NCBI GenBank assembly: GCA_016930955.1
Contig: JAFGFR010000210.1
Span: forward strand, 1 to 6,509
Length of the DNA stretch: 6,509 bases
Direction: 5' to 3'
Origin: Victivallales bacterium
GTDB lineage: Bacteria > Verrucomicrobiota > Lentisphaeria > Victivallales > JAADHT01
In this document: positions 1-6,509 of the stretch, piece after piece
Numbering within the stretch: position 1 is the stretch's first letter
Layout: each line of letters opens with the position of its first letter
Program-made: the position numbers and the translations under genes
The notes under the pieces: model-generated
What the model was told of the DNA's origin: nothing
The model's input: the letters and a program-made list of their open reading frames with translations, nothing else
Database searches by the model: none

Positions 1-610
1 AAACCGCACAGGCACCGACCGCTATCACAAGTTTGGGCTCCGGGACGGCATCGTAGGTCTTTTCAAGCGCCAGCGACATGTTTCGAGTTATGGGCCCGGT
101 GACTAGAATCCCGTCCGCGTGCCTCGGGGATGCGACGAACTGGATTCCAAACCTTCCCAGGTCCCAGCCGATTGTCCCGAGGACGTTGGTGTCCGCCTCG
201 CATGCATTGCACCCGCCGGCACTGACCTGACGGAGTTTCAGCGACCTGCCGAAAAGACGCCTGATCTCCTTTCTCAGCTCCAATGCCCTCGATTGAAGGG
301 CAGACGACACCAGCAGCCCTTCGCGCGAAGATGAGCACAATGAGTAGTCCCTGTTGAAACTTATCGCCCCGTCAGGACAAGCGGATATGCACTTGCCGCA
401 GAATATGCATACGCCGATATCAATCGAGATACCCTCCCCTGACTTCCCGATGCAGGACACTGGGCATGCCGAGGCGCATTTCAGGCATTGCGTGCATTTC
501 CCCGGCGGTGCCGGCATTCCCAGGAAACGATCGGGCATGGGGAAGTCTGAGGCAGGGAACTTGAATGTCCGGTGACCCTGTCTCAATCTCGATGATAATG
601 CTCTTATCAT
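1..610 (-). CDS. hyfI: Fused ferredoxin + NuoB/HyfI-like small subunit (3' end outside window)
   Basis: One uninterrupted frame of 203 codons runs off the left edge, so the C-terminus is missing. It joins two proteins that are separate in E. coli Hyf/Hyc (HyfH and HyfI). Residues about 38-85 are a two-cluster ferredoxin: C39-x2-C42-x2-C45-x3-C49-P and C68-x2-C71-x2-C74-x3-C78-P, each expected to bind a [4Fe-4S] cluster. A linker of about 40 residues, rich in Leu, Arg and Ser, follows. From about residue 119 the small-subunit domain begins: GGCNAC (C134, C137) is the proximal-cluster motif, RFGIQFVASPRHADGILVTG is the family core, and VGACA (C201) supplies a third ligand; the fourth would lie beyond the window. 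The expected role is peripheral electron transfer from a soluble carrier to the large subunit at the cytoplasmic face. The start is ATG at 610, set by AGGAG seven bases upstream; a TAA lies in frame just upstream. No transmembrane segment or signal peptide is visible. The fusion is seen directly; the electron path is inferred. Confidence 0.9.
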   Translation of the reverse strand, partial: MIRALSSRLRQGHRTFKFPASDFPMPDRFLGMPAPPGKCTQCLKCASACPVSCIGKSGEGISIDIGVCIFCGKCISACPDGAISFNRDYSLCSSSREGLLVSSALQSRALELRKEIRRLFGRSLKLRQVSAGGCNACEADTNVLGTIGWDLGRFGIQFVASPRHADGILVTGPITRNMSLALEKTYDAVPEPKLVIAVGACAV

Positions 611-617
611 ATTGTCG

Positions 618-622
618 CTCCT
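618..622 (-). promoter_or_regulatory. Shine-Dalgarno site of the ferredoxin/small-subunit fusion
   Basis: AGGAG lies in the 25-base gap after the large-subunit stop codon, seven bases before the ATG at 610. It settles the start: the alternative ATG at 626 lies upstream of this site and opens a different frame with no ferredoxin cysteine motif. This is the only gene junction in the operon where the genes do not overlap. Confidence 0.8.
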
Positions 623-635
623 GCATTATGAGGAT

Positions 636-2177
636 TCAAAGGTCAAACCCGCAGTATGAAAGGTTGAAGCTTTTGTTGCACAAGGGGAAATTATAGATCA
701 GCTCGTCCTTGAGCACGAGCTCGAGCGCGGTCCAGTTATGGAAGGATGGATCGACTATCTTGTATCTTCTGAATCTTCCGTCTTTCCCTGTTACAGCGAC
801 GTGGCAGACTTCACCACGCCAGCCTTCGACCAAGGAGATCACCAAAGAGTCGGGCTGGAGCTTCGGCTCTGCCACATTCGCCGCAGCAACATGATCCACC
901 AAATCTCCGAGATGCCCGAGTATGAAGTCGGCTGAATTTTCCGCCTCGATCCATCGCACGAGTGCCCTGGCATGAACGTCGCCCGAGTCGCATTGGGCAA
1001 TCGGGATGCATGATTTTATGTATTCAGCTGTCGGGAAATCTTTTCTGATGTCCCTCGATATGCCCGATGCGCGGGCGGCGGGGCCGACAACCCCGATAGC
1101 CTTGGCCAGATCTTTCGGCAGAACGCCGCAGTTCTCAAATCTTTCCGTGACCGACGGGGAAGCGAAAAGCAAACCCGCAGCGTCTGCGAGGTCATTGAAA
1201 GAGTCGGTAAAATATTTCTCAAGTTTTTTGATCCCCTTCCCGTCAAGAGACCGGGAGGCACCGCCGGGAACCACGGCTCCCCTGCCGAACCTGTTGCCGC
1301 AGAACATCGCCGTCATGTTGAGAAAATCCCCCCTTATCCTACCGCAGTACGACGATGTCGGAAGAAACGCCACATCATTCGCCAAAGCCCCTATGTCTCC
1401 GGCATGGTTGGCCATCCTTTCCAACTCAAGCAGGACCGCCCTGACGGCCAGGCCACTACCGGGGACATCCCTGGCGGGGGCCAGAGCCTCGAGAATCTGG
1501 CAATACGCGGTTGTGTGCGCCACAGTGCTGTCGCCTGCGGCGGTTTCAACAAGATGGATGCTCCTCCAGTCGGGGGCGCCCACAAGGGACTTTTCAATTC
1601 CCCGGTGCTGGTACCCCAAGGAAATCTCGAGGTTGAACACACGTTCCCCGTGGCACTGGAAACGGAAGTGCCCTGGCTCGATGATCCCGGCGTGAACAGG
1701 TCCCACCGCCACCTCGTGGACATCCTGCCCCTCGACTCTCTTGAAAGGGATGACCGACGGGAGCATGCCCTTCCCGTCGGGGGATGCCCAAACGCCAGTC
1801 CCGGAAAACGCCTTATGGAACCTTACTGGGTTCAATCTGGGATGCCCCTCGACTGTGATGCCGAACTGCTCCGCGATCTCACGCTCGAAAAGCTGCGCTT
1901 GCGGGCATATCTTGGAAATGGATTTCATCGAAGGTTTTCTGAGCAGGCACGAGCCGCAGGCAAGTTGCCCGTTCCGGTCGTCCGCGAGAATCGCAATCAA
2001 GCGGTGCCCCACACCGGGTTCCTCAAGCGCAAAGAAAGCAGATATCCGGTGACCACCATTCCCGCATTGCTCCGCCATAGCTTCGAGCAAGGCTTCAGAG
2101 GAAGTTACCGGAACCTCAGAAAGCCTGTACTGCTGGCAGTTGCGGAGCGGGATGAAGACTGAATTGAAATCACTCAC
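636..2177 (-). CDS. hyfG: HyfG-like large subunit (NuoC-NuoD fusion) lacking all NiFe-binding cysteines
   Basis: A 513-residue large subunit of the group 4 hydrogenase / complex I family. Residues about 1-120 form a NuoC-like domain ending in FEREIAEQFGITVEGHPRL. Residues about 145-513 form the NuoD/HycE-like domain, with GPVHAGIIEPGHFRF (159-173), the LEISLGYQHRGIE helix (183-195) and LERMANHAGDIGALANDVAF (252-271). In hydrogenases the NiFe centre is held by CxxC near the start of this domain and CxxC near its end. Here the first reads E211-TAAGDSTVA-H221, with A214 and S217 in the cysteine positions; the second reads D476-P-S-F-H-N481, with S478 and N481. A canonical NiFe centre therefore cannot form. 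The tail after DPSFHN resembles the NuoD C-terminus (PSFxNL...) more than a peptidase-cleaved hydrogenase tail. The start is GTG at 2177, overlapping the upstream TGA (GTGA) and preceded by GGAGGG. The best match by reasoning is the Ehr class; the substrate is unknown. Family membership is near certain and loss of hydrogenase activity is a strong inference. Confidence 0.93.
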   Translation of the reverse strand: MSDFNSVFIPLRNCQQYRLSEVPVTSSEALLEAMAEQCGNGGHRISAFFALEEPGVGHRLIAILADDRNGQLACGSCLLRKPSMKSISKICPQAQLFEREIAEQFGITVEGHPRLNPVRFHKAFSGTGVWASPDGKGMLPSVIPFKRVEGQDVHEVAVGPVHAGIIEPGHFRFQCHGERVFNLEISLGYQHRGIEKSLVGAPDWRSIHLVETAAGDSTVAHTTAYCQILEALAPARDVPGSGLAVRAVLLELERMANHAGDIGALANDVAFLPTSSYCGRIRGDFLNMTAMFCGNRFGRGAVVPGGASRSLDGKGIKKLEKYFTDSFNDLADAAGLLFASPSVTERFENCGVLPKDLAKAIGVVGPAARASGISRDIRKDFPTAEYIKSCIPIAQCDSGDVHARALVRWIEAENSADFILGHLGDLVDHVAAANVAEPKLQPDSLVISLVEGWRGEVCHVAVTGKDGRFRRYKIVDPSFHNWTALELVLKDELIYNFPLCNKSFNLSYCGFDL

Positions 2178-3634
2178 GGCTGAAACCCTCCGCTTATCTT
2201 CCTCAGGAAGTCAAGGAGCCCCTCGGGAAGGTAAAGACCGAGCAAAACGGTAAGAAGAAGAAGGAAAAGGGATGGGAGGATTCTGCCCTTCGACTCCCTC
2301 CAGCTTGACTTGCCCTCGGGAGAAGGCCCGAAAAACATCTCTATACCAGCCCGGGCCATCACGCCAAAGATCAGGAACAGAAAAACAAGCAGCAGCGACG
2401 CGGATAAAAATCTGCCACCCGAAAACATCTCCTTCATGATAAGAAACTCGCTGATAAAAAGCCCCGAAGGGGGCGTGCCGCATATCGCCAGGAGACCGCA
2501 GAACCACAGCAGCCCTGTCTCAGGGGCCACTCTGGAAAGCCCACTTACCTCCCCCGCCCTGCGGGTGCCGAAAGCCGAGAGTATGTTGCCGGAAGTCAGA
2601 AAAAGCATACCCTTGGTCAAGGAATGGTTTATAACATGCAGCATCGCGGCGATGACAGCGACTCCTCCCAGCCCGGCGCCGAGCATCGCTATGCCCATAT
2701 GCTCCACGCTCGAGTAGGCCAGCATCCGCTTGTAGTCCTTCTGCGCAACCATGAAGAACGCCGCCGCACCGACCGAAAGCAGACCGATGAATATCATCAA
2801 TCCTCCGCTGAATGAGCCTATGCCTGCATCCCAGCATATCCCGTGTATCCTGAAAATGCCCAAAAAGGCGCAGTTAAGCAGTGCGCCGGAGAGAAGCGAG
2901 GATACAAATGCCGGCGACTCCCCGTGGGCTGCGGGAAGCCATGTGTGCATCGGGGCCAGCCCGGTCTTAGTGCCGTAGCCGACCAGAAAAAATACAAACG
3001 CCACCATCAACATTTGACTGTCCGCCGCCCCCGCCGCCCCTTTAAGGTCCGAAATGAAAAGACTGCCATCCGCCGCCCCCGAGAAGGAGACCATCACAAG
3101 CAAATTGCCTATCAGAGAGAAACCTATCCCGACTGAACATATCATCACGTATTTCCAAGTGGCCTCGAGGGACCTGCGTGTGCGGTAGTAGTACACCAGC
3201 GGCGCGCTGGCGAAGGTCGTGGCCTCGATGCCGACCCAAAGTACCCCGAGGTGCCCCGCCGCGCACACAAGGCTCATCGTCCCGCAGAATATCAGAAGGC
3301 TGGCCGAGAAAAGCCTCCCGTGAGAGTCCGCGATATAAACACCATCGCCCACAGACTCCTTATGGGCCTCATGCTCCTCACTCATATACGCCGCGGCATA
3401 AACTGAGGAAACAAGGAAAAGCAAGCTCATCGTGCATAGGAAAAGATGCCCCGTCTCGTCAAGATGCAGAATCCCACCCAAAATCGGCGAAGCCCCAGAA
3501 AAAAGCGACAGCAACGAGAGCAGAAAATGTACCGCCGCAGTCGCCACCAAAACCATGTTGCGGCATCTCCCGTCTTTCACAAAAAACGTGGCGATGCCGG
3601 CCAGTATCGGGACTAGGATTATTGCCGCTGTCAT
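2174..3634 (-). CDS. hyfF: HyfF-like antiporter-type proton/ion-translocating membrane subunit
   Basis: A 486-residue polytopic membrane protein of the NuoL/M/N-Mrp antiporter family, about the length of E. coli HyfF. Hydrophobic segments fill nearly the whole chain (about 13-14 by eye). The residues expected for ion conduction are present: E137 in LWVGIEATT (the transmembrane helix 5 glutamate), K213 in GYGTKTGLAPMHTWLPAAHG, the QKDYKRMLAYSSVEHMG segment (298-314), and H333/H337/K341 in LHVINHSLTKGMLF. A later conserved stretch, GTPPSGLFISEFLIM (386-400), is typical of the family. It should sit in the cytoplasmic membrane as one of two ion channels driven by the redox arm. The ATG start at 3634 overlaps the HyfE-like stop as ATGA and follows an AAGGGAG ribosome site; its own TGA overlaps the large-subunit GTG. 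HyfF is distinguished from HyfB by its shorter length and its position between the HyfE-like and large-subunit genes. Confidence 0.93.
   Translation of the reverse strand: MTAAIILVPILAGIATFFVKDGRCRNMVLVATAAVHFLLSLLSLFSGASPILGGILHLDETGHLFLCTMSLLFLVSSVYAAAYMSEEHEAHKESVGDGVYIADSHGRLFSASLLIFCGTMSLVCAAGHLGVLWVGIEATTFASAPLVYYYRTRRSLEATWKYVMICSVGIGFSLIGNLLVMVSFSGAADGSLFISDLKGAAGAADSQMLMVAFVFFLVGYGTKTGLAPMHTWLPAAHGESPAFVSSLLSGALLNCAFLGIFRIHGICWDAGIGSFSGGLMIFIGLLSVGAAAFFMVAQKDYKRMLAYSSVEHMGIAMLGAGLGGVAVIAAMLHVINHSLTKGMLFLTSGNILSAFGTRRAGEVSGLSRVAPETGLLWFCGLLAICGTPPSGLFISEFLIMKEMFSGGRFLSASLLLVFLFLIFGVMARAGIEMFFGPSPEGKSSWRESKGRILPSLFLLLLTVLLGLYLPEGLLDFLRKISGGFQP
2186..2191 (-). promoter_or_regulatory. 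Shine-Dalgarno site supporting the GTG start of the large subunit
   Basis: GGAGGG lies eight bases before the GTG at 2177, inside the last codons of the HyfF-like gene. It supports a non-ATG start and re-initiation directly at the GTGA stop/start overlap. Confidence 0.7.
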
Positions 3635-4287
3635 GGCAAGACTCCCTTGTGTGCAGACCCGTCATCAGACATCGAGTTCGTGTCAATGTGGTCGAATTCC
3701 TTGTTTATATGGAACACGACGATCCCGGAAAGCAATACGAAGACAAGAAGGTCAAGGATCACCCCTAGCTCGACAAGTATGTTCTGCTCGAGCATCAGCG
3801 AGGAGCCCAGAAGATATATGCCGTTCTCAAACACGACGTACCCCACCACCTGTGTTATGGCCTTGACCCTGGCGATGATGATAAACAAACCGGTGTATAT
3901 TGTGAAGACCGCCGCGGAGATGCCCAATTCCGAGCCGCCACGGCCAGCGATATTCATGCGCCCGCAAAGCCAGAAAGAGAAAATCAGGGCGCCAAGCCCA
4001 AGCATTATGGAGGCCGAGTATCCGACTATCGGCTCAGTCTCACGTCTTGCACGGACAACCCGCAAGGCCCTCTGGAGAAGAGCCGGGAAAACAAGCGCCT
4101 TGACCACCAATATCAATGTGCAAAAGAAGAGGGCGTGAGGTATGTCAAGGTGCGAGAAGGGCACGAGAGACAATATCACACCCTGGAGCGACAACAGCTT
4201 GATACAGCCCCTTATTCGGCTGGAGGCGATAATTGCGAAGTTCGCAACTATCATCAGGATAAAAACGATTTGCAGGGAATTGTTCAT
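3631..4287 (-). CDS. hyfE: HyfE-like (NuoK-related) membrane subunit
   Basis: A 218-residue membrane protein, close to the roughly 216 residues of E. coli HyfE, with about seven hydrophobic segments. The C-terminal half carries the NuoK-like signature: KAITQVVGYVVFENGIYLLG (142-161) with membrane glutamate E154, then VELGVILDLLVFV with E173 and D179. In NuoK, membrane glutamates of this kind lie on the proton path between the quinone-site subunit and the antiporter subunits. The N-terminal half (LLSLQGVILSLVPF, then HALFFCTLILVVKALVFP) matches the HyfE extension absent from short NuoK proteins. The chain ends in a short acidic and polar tail. The start is ATG at 4287, overlapping the HyfC-like TGA as ATGA, with GGAG seven bases upstream; the same frame stays open to 4515, but that upstream part reads against the HyfC-like gene and lacks membrane character. 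Confidence 0.92.
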   Translation of the reverse strand: MNNSLQIVFILMIVANFAIIASSRIRGCIKLLSLQGVILSLVPFSHLDIPHALFFCTLILVVKALVFPALLQRALRVVRARRETEPIVGYSASIMLGLGALIFSFWLCGRMNIAGRGGSELGISAAVFTIYTGLFIIIARVKAITQVVGYVVFENGIYLLGSSLMLEQNILVELGVILDLLVFVLLSGIVVFHINKEFDHIDTNSMSDDGSAHKGVLP

Positions 4288-5204
4288 GCCGTCGCTCCAA
4301 GAGCTATAAGAAGGGCCAGCGAGGACAGCGCCGATGCGAAAAGAAGCATCCTGCGCACCTTGTCGAAACGGAATCGCGCCATAACCGACTCGACCACACC
4401 GACAAGCACGGAGACGCAAAACACCCCGGCAACACGCATGGCGATGTCCCCGGCCACGCTTCCTGTCAAGCCCGCAGGCATAATGCAGCAGACTGTCAGA
4501 GAGGCGAAGAGCCACAGTTTGAGCGACGCGGCATAGAAGATCATGCCCAGGTCGGGCCCGCTGTTGTCAAGCACCATGACCTCGTGTATCATCGTCAGCT
4601 CCAGATGCGTGTTGGGGTCGTCCGCCGGCACACGGCAGTTCTCGACCAGGAGCACGATGAAAAGCGACACGAACATCAATATCCTTACCGGCAATGGGAC
4701 TGCAGCGGAGAACATCGTCGCCGCGGATATGCTCCCCGATGCCGCCGCAGCGGCAAGTATCAAAATAAGAAATGCCGCCTCGGCGAAAGGAGCCAGCATC
4801 ACCTCCCTGCTAGCCCCCATCCCCTCGAAGCTCGACCCGGTGTCAAGCGCGGAAAGCACCGTCGCGAACCTCGCAAGCGCAAGCATATATACGGCTAGGA
4901 TTATATCCCCGGGGAATGAAAGCGCCGCCCCTTCTTGAGAGAATGAAAAGATGGCGAGCGCAAACACTATCGAGGCCAGCGACACGGCAGGGGCGCCCCT
5001 GAAGACCCATGTGGTGCTCCGGCTGATAACCGCTCCCTTGCGCAGAAGCTTGAATATGTCGAAATATAGCTGAAATAGAGGCTGCCCGTTCCTTCCCGCG
5101 AAAAAAGCCTTCGTCCTGTTCACCACACCGATCATAAAAGGTGCAAGGATAAGCCCGCAGAGCAGAGGCAGCAAGTTGAAAGCCATCGTGCGTGTATCAG
5201 CCAT
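4284..5204 (-). CDS. hyfC: HyfC/HycD-like (NuoH-family) membrane subunit
   Basis: A 306-residue member of the respiratory complex I subunit 1 family, with about eight hydrophobic segments; E. coli HycD and HyfC are about 307 and 315 residues. This subunit anchors the peripheral arm and forms the link from the redox site to the membrane channels. Conserved cytoplasmic-loop motifs are present: GRNGQPLFQLYFDIFKLLRK (37-56), DTGSSFEGMGASREV (121-135), and ENCRVPADDPNTHLELTMIH (188-207) followed by E208. The acidic residues in these loops are those expected to interact with the large and small subunits. The start at 5204 is chosen because GGAG lies eight bases upstream and it gives the usual length; the frame is open to 5249 but that part overlaps the HyfB-like C-terminus. 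ATG at 5186 is a possible shorter start. It overlaps the HyfB-like gene by eight bases and the HyfE-like gene by four. Confidence 0.94.
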   Translation of the reverse strand: MADTRTMAFNLLPLLCGLILAPFMIGVVNRTKAFFAGRNGQPLFQLYFDIFKLLRKGAVISRSTTWVFRGAPAVSLASIVFALAIFSFSQEGAALSFPGDIILAVYMLALARFATVLSALDTGSSFEGMGASREVMLAPFAEAAFLILILAAAAASGSISAATMFSAAVPLPVRILMFVSLFIVLLVENCRVPADDPNTHLELTMIHEVMVLDNSGPDLGMIFYAASLKLWLFASLTVCCIMPAGLTGSVAGDIAMRVAGVFCVSVLVGVVESVMARFRFDKVRRMLLFASALSSLALLIALGATA

Positions 5205-6509
5205 ACAACAAACTCCATGCCAGAAGGACAACCAACGCCACGACAACAAGGAGTATCTGCAGGTGTACGCTGCCGTTCTCTATCCTGCATATAAAATCCG
5301 AACAGCTTTTCAAGGCATTTACAGCGCGCCTGAACACGCTGTCCTCGAGGAAGTCAGGCGTATGGGTCGAGAATGAGGAGTTCTCCGGGAAGGGAAGGGA
5401 GATTTTCGGCTCATCTCGACGCATCCCCAGCAACATACGGAAAAACTCCAATGTCGGCTGGGCAAACGAAGACCCTGAATACTGCATCCTCGCCGTGGGC
5501 TCGGCATAGCCGCAATCCCAAGTCCCTGAGGTCGAGACCTTCCTGCCCCTCAGCAGAAAAGCCCTTGCAGCCATCAGGGCGATCACGAGAATCAAAAAAG
5601 CAAGAGCGCAGATACCTGTCATGCCAAGTGAAAAAGAGGCATGCGAGAGAGATACCTCTATTCGTCTGGCATCCCATCCGCCAACAAGCTGCGAGACAGG
5701 ATTGGCCAGAACCCCCACAGCAAAAACTCCGCCGACGCCCACCAGAAAACAAATCCCGGAAAGCACCGTCATCGGCAGCAGCATCGCCGCGCAAGGGTCT
5801 TTTGCCGAGTTGCAGCACTCAGTCCTTCCCACCCCGAGGAACATTGTCCCGGCGGCCTTGGCAAAGCATCCCAGCGCCAAGGCCCCGATCAGAGAGAGGG
5901 CGATGACAGCGGCAATCGAGCCGTAGGCCAGCTCTTTCCCGTCGGCTCCGCCTGCTGACAGTCCATGCAGCGCGGCAAGAAATATCAAAAACTCGCTGAC
6001 GAACCCGTTCAGCACAGGCAGTCCGGATATCGCGGATGCCCCGGTAAGAAAACACGCCCCAGTGACAGGCATCTTCTTCAACAGCCCACCCATCTCGTCA
6101 ATATTATGTGTCCCGGTAGCCTTTATCACAGCACCGGCACACATGAAAAGCAAGGATTTGAACACCGAATGGTTGAAGACATGAAGCAGCGCACCGGCGA
6201 AGGCCAATGCCGACACCGTCGGCGACCCGGAGCAAACCCCCAAAACCCCCAGCCCAAAGCCCAGCAGGATTATCCCCACATTCTCGATGCTGTGGTATGC
6301 CAACAGCTTCTTTATGTCGTGTTGGCAAAGAGCAAAAACTACTCCTACAATCCCAGAGACTATTCCAAGGGTCAAAATCATTACCCCCCACCATACTTCA
6401 AATCCACCAAGGATCAAAAGCACCCTCAGCATGCCGTATATCCCGAGTTTGATCATCACGCCCGACATCAGCGCGGACACAGGGCTTGGTGCTGCAGGAT
6501 GCGCGCGCG
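5197..6509 (-). CDS. hyfB: HyfB-like antiporter-type membrane subunit (N-terminal part outside window)
   Basis: The C-terminal 436 residues of a NuoL/HyfB-family ion-translocating subunit are visible; the frame is open to the right edge. HyfB proteins run to about 670 residues, so roughly the first third is missing. The visible part begins with HPAAPSPVSALMSGVMIKLG, a core motif with its conserved lysine. Then come QHDIKKLLAYHSIENVGI, the LLHVFNHSVFKSLLF helix (His and Lys of the proton path), GTHNIDEMGGLLKKMP and GLPVLNGFVSEFLIF. The C-terminal extension contains TWDCGYAEPTARMQYSGSSF, SFSTHTPDFLED and a last hydrophobic helix, all characteristic of HyfB rather than HyfF or NuoM. The V in HPAAPSPVSAL is a GTG codon at 6480 that could be mistaken for a start, but the motif continues upstream of it. 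This is the first visible gene of the operon, and its stop overlaps the HyfC-like start by eight bases. The promoter is not in the window. Confidence 0.93.
   Translation of the reverse strand, partial: RAHPAAPSPVSALMSGVMIKLGIYGMLRVLLILGGFEVWWGVMILTLGIVSGIVGVVFALCQHDIKKLLAYHSIENVGIILLGFGLGVLGVCSGSPTVSALAFAGALLHVFNHSVFKSLLFMCAGAVIKATGTHNIDEMGGLLKKMPVTGACFLTGASAISGLPVLNGFVSEFLIFLAALHGLSAGGADGKELAYGSIAAVIALSLIGALALGCFAKAAGTMFLGVGRTECCNSAKDPCAAMLLPMTVLSGICFLVGVGGVFAVGVLANPVSQLVGGWDARRIEVSLSHASFSLGMTGICALAFLILVIALMAARAFLLRGRKVSTSGTWDCGYAEPTARMQYSGSSFAQPTLEFFRMLLGMRRDEPKISLPFPENSSFSTHTPDFLEDSVFRRAVNALKSCSDFICRIENGSVHLQILLVVVALVVLLAWSLLYG

Noticed and set aside
63..338. Minus-strand frame of 91 residues near the left edge
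   Set aside because: It is out of frame with the small-subunit domain, which in the adjacent frame shows the GGCNAC and VASPRHADG motifs.
420..626. Short minus-strand frame from the ATG at 626
   Set aside because: It overlaps the ferredoxin in another frame, has no cysteine-cluster motif, and its ATG lies upstream of the ribosome binding site that serves the ATG at 610.
611..635. Possible terminator or attenuator between the large-subunit and fusion genes
   Set aside because: The gap is 25 bases, with no convincing inverted repeat or T-run, and is accounted for by the ribosome binding site.
1006..2162. Long open frames on the plus strand (1006-1695 and 1404-2162) opposite the large-subunit gene
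   Set aside because: Their translations show no recognisable motif and no membrane or domain pattern. They lie antisense to a strongly conserved gene and are explained by GC-biased codon composition.
636..2177. Annotating the operon as a functional hydrogenase-4 or formate hydrogenlyase
   Set aside because: Gene order and similarity fit, but all four NiFe-ligating cysteines are missing in the large subunit, and no formate dehydrogenase or hydrogenase maturation gene is in the window.
4288..4515. N-terminal extension of the HyfE-like gene back to 4515
   Set aside because: The extra 76 residues overlap the HyfC-like gene and are Arg/Gly/Ser-rich. The start at 4287 has a ribosome site, an ATGA overlap and the family length.
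6497..6509. Alternating GC run at the right edge, considered as a repeat or Z-DNA-type element
   Set aside because: It is only a few dinucleotides long and encodes Arg-Ala-His in frame with the conserved HPAAPSPVSAL motif.

Overview
The window holds six genes on the minus strand that form one compact operon for a membrane-bound complex of the complex I / group 4 [NiFe]-hydrogenase superfamily (Hyf, Hyc, Mbh and Ehr relatives). In transcription order, from high to low coordinates, they are: a HyfB-like antiporter-type subunit (5' end outside the window), a HyfC/NuoH-like subunit, a HyfE/NuoK-like subunit, a second antiporter-type subunit (HyfF-like), a HyfG-like large subunit (NuoC and NuoD domains fused), and one polypeptide joining a two-cluster ferredoxin (HyfH-like) to the NuoB/HyfI-type small subunit (3' end outside the window). 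The first five genes overlap by 4 to 8 bases. The last has a 25-base gap with its own ribosome binding site. No gene lies on the plus strand, and there is no RNA gene, mobile element, repeat array or gap over 300 bases.

The main point is that this is probably not a hydrogenase. The large subunit lacks all four cysteines that ligate the NiFe centre: the L1 motif reads ETAAGDSTVAH where hydrogenases have ERVCGICGFAH, and the L2 motif reads DPSFHN where they have DPCxxC. The rest of the machine looks intact: two [4Fe-4S] ferredoxin motifs, a hydrogenase-type CxxC in the small subunit, and the lysine and glutamate residues of the ion-conducting subunits. This pattern fits the 'Ehr' (energy-converting hydrogenase-related) group known from anaerobic bacteria such as Geobacter, whose substrate, as far as I know, has not been established.

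As a working model (inference), the ferredoxin arm exchanges electrons with a soluble donor or acceptor and passes them along Fe-S clusters to the cavity where NiFe or quinone would sit. The HyfG/HyfI/HyfC junction then couples that redox step to ion movement through HyfB and HyfF. The reaction in the cavity is unknown.

The organism cannot be named from this window. The content suggests an anaerobic or facultative bacterium with moderately GC-rich DNA (judged by eye) and Shine-Dalgarno-led genes. AGG, AGA and ATA codons occur frequently, unlike in E. coli.
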